Source: Burkholderiaceae bacterium
GTDB lineage: Bacteria; Pseudomonadota; Gammaproteobacteria; Burkholderiales; Burkholderiaceae
Reading direction: 5' to 3'
Length of the DNA: 9,076 nucleotides
Assembly: GCA_025057735.1 (NCBI GenBank)
Contig: JANWUU010000397.1
Coordinates: 1-9,076, forward strand
Part shown: positions 7,313 to 9,076 of the stretch, in pieces
How the letters are laid out: every line of letters begins with the position of its first letter
Position numbering within the stretch: the stretch's first letter is position 1
Made by a program: the position numbers and the translations under genes
Notes under the pieces: generated by a model
What the model was told of the DNA's origin: nothing
Seen by the model: the letters and a program-made list of their open reading frames with translations, nothing else
The model's database searches: none

Positions 7313-8040
7313 GGACTGAACCGTCCTTCGAGCTGATAGCGCGAACCCGGGTGCACCAGGCGCGCGAGCGTGATCGGCACGCCGCGGCTCATCGTCCGGC
7401 GCACCACCACCAGGCACGGCTCGTCGTGCGCGATGCGCAGCAGCCGCGCCTCCTGCGCGGTCGGCCGCGCGGCCTCGATCGTGTACTGCGCCTCCCACAG
7501 CGGCGCCACCGCGAGCAGATAGTGCGTCGGCGTGGTGCGCGTGAAGTCCACCTGCAGGTAGTCCGGCGCGCAGGCGGGATTGACGTAGCGGTCCTCGCAC
7601 TGCAGCGGCACCTCGTCGTCGAAGTGCACGATCAGCGTGTGAAACACCCGGCTGCCGGGCGCCACCCCCAGCCGCTCGGCCAGCGCGCGCGGCGCGCGCT
7701 CCTCGCGCTTCAAATGCACCTCGGCGCGGTGACGATGCCCGCGCGCCTCGATCTCCTCGTGCAGGTCGCGGATCGTCAGCGTGGAGGACAGCCGCACCGG
7801 TTGCGCGGCGAACGTGCCCACTCCCTGCACGCGCTCGACCAGCCCTTCGGCCTGCAGCTCGCGCAGCGCGCGGTTCACGGTCATGCGGCTGACGCCGAAC
7901 TGCGCCACCAGCTCCGCCTCCGACGGCATCCGTTCGCCGGGCCGCCAGCGGCCGGCGGCCAGGCGGGACTTCAGGTACGACTTGACGCGCCGGTACGGTG
8001 CGCCCGGCGCGCGCGCGGCGGTGTCCATGCCGGCCAGCAT
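7309..8040 (-). CDS. hutC: Histidine utilisation repressor, GntR family (HutC)
   Basis: This transcriptional repressor of the hut genes is by family knowledge released by urocanate. The 243 residues show an N-terminal GntR winged helix (about 15-80) with RPGERMPSEAELVAQFGVSR (33-52), MTVNRALRELQAEGLVER (53-70) and VQGVGTF (71-77). A UTRA effector domain (about 85-240) includes LHEEIEARGHRH (93-104) and EDRYVNP (149-155). The match is HutC-like rather than FadR-like. Start choice is open: the ATG at 8040 gives MLAGMDTAAR, the ATG at 8028 removes four residues, and neither has a ribosome site. It is the first gene of the hutC-I-G-F unit, overlaps hutI by 4 bases, and diverges from hutU. The palindrome at 8053-8064 lies just ahead of its start, which suggests autoregulation. 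Confidence 0.93.
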   Translation of the reverse strand: MLAGMDTAARAPGAPYRRVKSYLKSRLAAGRWRPGERMPSEAELVAQFGVSRMTVNRALRELQAEGLVERVQGVGTFAAQPVRLSSTLTIRDLHEEIEARGHRHRAEVHLKREERAPRALAERLGVAPGSRVFHTLIVHFDDEVPLQCEDRYVNPACAPDYLQVDFTRTTPTHYLLAVAPLWEAQYTIEAARPTAQEARLLRIAHDEPCLVVVRRTMSRGVPITLARLVHPGSRYQLEGRFSP

Positions 8041-8064
8041 AGTTGACTAGGGTTGTCTAGACAA
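8036..8064 (-). promoter_or_regulatory. Possible hutC promoter overlapping the HutC operator
   Basis: Minus-strand TTGTCT (8064-8059) and TATGCT (8041-8036), 17 bases apart, each match the sigma70 consensus at 4 of 6 positions. The -35 lies inside the palindrome. Transcription would start near 8029, next to the ATG at 8028, implying a leaderless hutC message. Weak and by eye only. Confidence 0.22.
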
Positions 8065-8071
8065 GTAGATT
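8043..8071 (+). promoter_or_regulatory. sigma70-like promoter of hutU
   Basis: TTGACT (8043-8048; 5 of 6 to consensus) and TAGATT (8066-8071; 4 of 6) are separated by exactly 17 bases. Transcription would start near 8078, giving a leader of about 25 bases that contains GGAGG (8091-8095), seven bases before the hutU ATG. The HutC palindrome fills most of the spacer, so bound repressor would block polymerase. The predicted start has not been tested. Confidence 0.6.
8053..8064. promoter_or_regulatory. Probable HutC operator, palindrome TTGTCTAGACAA
   Basis: A perfect 12-bp palindrome in the 62-base gap between the divergent hutC and hutU genes. GntR/HutC-type regulators bind short palindromes of the general form TTGT-N4-ACAA, and this one sits between the -35 and -10 of the hutU promoter and 13 bases from the hutC start. 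A related half, TTGACTAG at 8043-8050, lies exactly 10 bases (one helical turn) to its left and could be a weaker second contact. Assignment to HutC rests on position and family. Confidence 0.7.
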
Positions 8072-8102
8072 GCAAGCATCCCACGCCCGCGGAGGCTTTG
8101 CC

Positions 8103-9076
8103 ATGACCGACCTGTCCACGCCCCGCCCCGCCGCCCGTCCGCGCCCGCTGCGCGCCCCGCGCGGCACCGTGCTGTCGTGCCGCAACTGGCAGATCGAGGC
8201 GGCCTACCGCATGATCCAGAACAACCTCGATCCCGAGGTGGCCGAGAACCCGGACGCGCTGGTCGTCTACGGCGGCATCGGCAAGGCGGCGCGCAACTGG
8301 GAGTGTCTGGAAGCGATCCTCGCCGCGCTGCGCGCGTTGCAGGAGGACGAATCGCTGCTGATCCAGTCCGGCAAGCCGGTCGGCGTGTTCCGCACCCACC
8401 CGGATGCGCCGCGCGTGCTGCTCGCCAACGCAAACCTGGCGCCGAAATGGGCCACCTGGGAGCACGTTAACGCGCTGGACCGCAAGGGGCTGATGATGTT
8501 CGGCCAGATGACGGACGGCTCGTGGATCTACATCGGCAGCCAGGGCATCGTGCAGGGCACCTTCGAGACCTTCGCCGCGGCCGGCCGGCGCCACTACGGC
8601 GGCTCGCTCGCCGGCCGCTGGATCCTGAGCGCCGGGTTGGGCGGCATGGGCGGCGCGCAGCCGCTGGCGGCGAGCTTCGCCGGCGCCGCCTCGCTGATCG
8701 TCGAGTGCCAGCAGAGCCGCATCGATTTCCGCCTGCGCTCGCGCTACCTGGACGAGCAGGCGAACGACCTGGACGATGCGCTGGCGCGCATCGCCCGCTA
8801 CACGAGAGAGAAAAAAGCCGTCTCGATCGGTCTGCTCGGCAACGCCGCCGAGATCCTGCCGGAACTCGTGCGGCGCGCGCAGGCCGGCGGCATGAAGCCC
8901 GATCTTCTGACCGACCAGACCTCGGCGCACGACCTGATCTACGGCTATCTGCCGGCGGGGTGGACGGTGGAGCGCTGGCGGGCGGCGCAGGCCGATGCCG
9001 GCCAGCACGCCGCGCTGCGGACGGCGGCGGCGCGCTCCTGCGCCGAGCACGTGCGCGCGATGCTCGCCTTCCAGGC
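8103..9076 (+). CDS. hutU: Urocanate hydratase (urocanase), C-terminus beyond window
   Basis: The enzyme adds water to urocanate to give 4-imidazolone-5-propanoate, the second step of histidine breakdown, using tightly bound NAD+ as electrophile. The visible 324 residues have no stop; full proteins are about 555-560. Family blocks are [20 protein letters not shown] (54-73), [17 protein letters not shown] (83-99), [12 protein letters not shown] (110-121), [20 protein letters not shown] (133-152), [19 protein letters not shown] (177-195), [20 protein letters not shown] (201-220), [13 protein letters not shown] (246-258) and DQTSAHD (271-277). The active-site Cys lies beyond the window. The ATG at 8103 has GGAGG seven bases upstream. 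Position 138 is Asp in QMTDGSW, where I expect Ala. hutU diverges from hutC under a promoter that holds the probable HutC site; hutH may follow off the right edge. Confidence 0.97.
   Translation, partial: MTDLSTPRPAARPRPLRAPRGTVLSCRNWQIEAAYRMIQNNLDPEVAENPDALVVYGGIGKAARNWECLEAILAALRALQEDESLLIQSGKPVGVFRTHPDAPRVLLANANLAPKWATWEHVNALDRKGLMMFGQMTDGSWIYIGSQGIVQGTFETFAAAGRRHYGGSLAGRWILSAGLGGMGGAQPLAASFAGAASLIVECQQSRIDFRLRSRYLDEQANDLDDALARIARYTREKKAVSIGLLGNAAEILPELVRRAQAGGMKPDLLTDQTSAHDLIYGYLPAGWTVERWRAAQADAGQHAALRTAAARSCAEHVRAMLAFQ

Noticed and set aside
7971..9050. A 359-codon minus-strand open frame opposite hutU
   Set aside because: The plus strand is unmistakable urocanase; the antisense product has no recognisable features.
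1..9076. Defence system, mobile element, CRISPR array, tRNA/rRNA or secondary-metabolite cluster
   Set aside because: None of the genes has matching domains, and I saw no direct repeats, terminal inverted repeats or RNA gene signatures. The genes are recognised metabolic families and one regulator.

Overview
The window is very GC-rich and densely coding, with genes packed on both strands. The codon use and gene content suggest a high-GC proteobacterium. The hut genes and the NUDIX/metallo-beta-lactamase fusion look betaproteobacterial (Burkholderiales-like), but I cannot fix the taxon from sequence alone. I see no tRNA, rRNA, IS element, CRISPR array or prophage gene. No gene-free stretch exceeds 110 bases.

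Left part (1-3899): a ketopantoate reductase gene (panE-like) runs off the left edge on the minus strand. Upstream of it, also on the minus strand, lies a 562-residue fusion of a NUDT19-type NUDIX domain and a LACTB2-type metallo-beta-lactamase domain. Between the two is a hairpin followed by six T's, and a strong AGGAGG not followed by a good ATG. Divergent from the fusion gene is a malonyl-CoA decarboxylase gene on the plus strand. The 84-base divergent gap holds a perfect 9-bp inverted repeat. All three genes touch CoA: its precursor, CoA or CoA-ester hydrolysis, and malonyl-CoA. The functional link between them is inference.

Right part (3928-9076): a histidine-utilisation locus. On the minus strand, in transcription order, are hutC (GntR/UTRA repressor), hutI (imidazolonepropionase), hutG (N-formylglutamate deformylase) and hutF (formimidoylglutamate deiminase), each overlapping the next by 4-8 bases. 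hutU (urocanase) diverges on the plus strand and runs off the right edge. hutH is not in the window and may lie beyond hutU. This gene set is the two-step hutF/hutG variant of the pathway: urocanate, imidazolonepropionate, formiminoglutamate, formylglutamate, then glutamate plus formate. The hutC-hutU gap carries the palindrome TTGTCTAGACAA inside the spacer of a good sigma70-like promoter for hutU, the expected layout for HutC repression relieved by urocanate.

The main anomaly is hutI. As written it has an in-frame TAA right after the metal-binding HTH motif and, about 140 bases further on, a frameshift. The rest of the protein is well conserved. It is either a very young pseudogene or a pair of sequence errors. 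I found no convincing wholly new system here; most of the window is ordinary metabolism with a few regulatory details worth checking.
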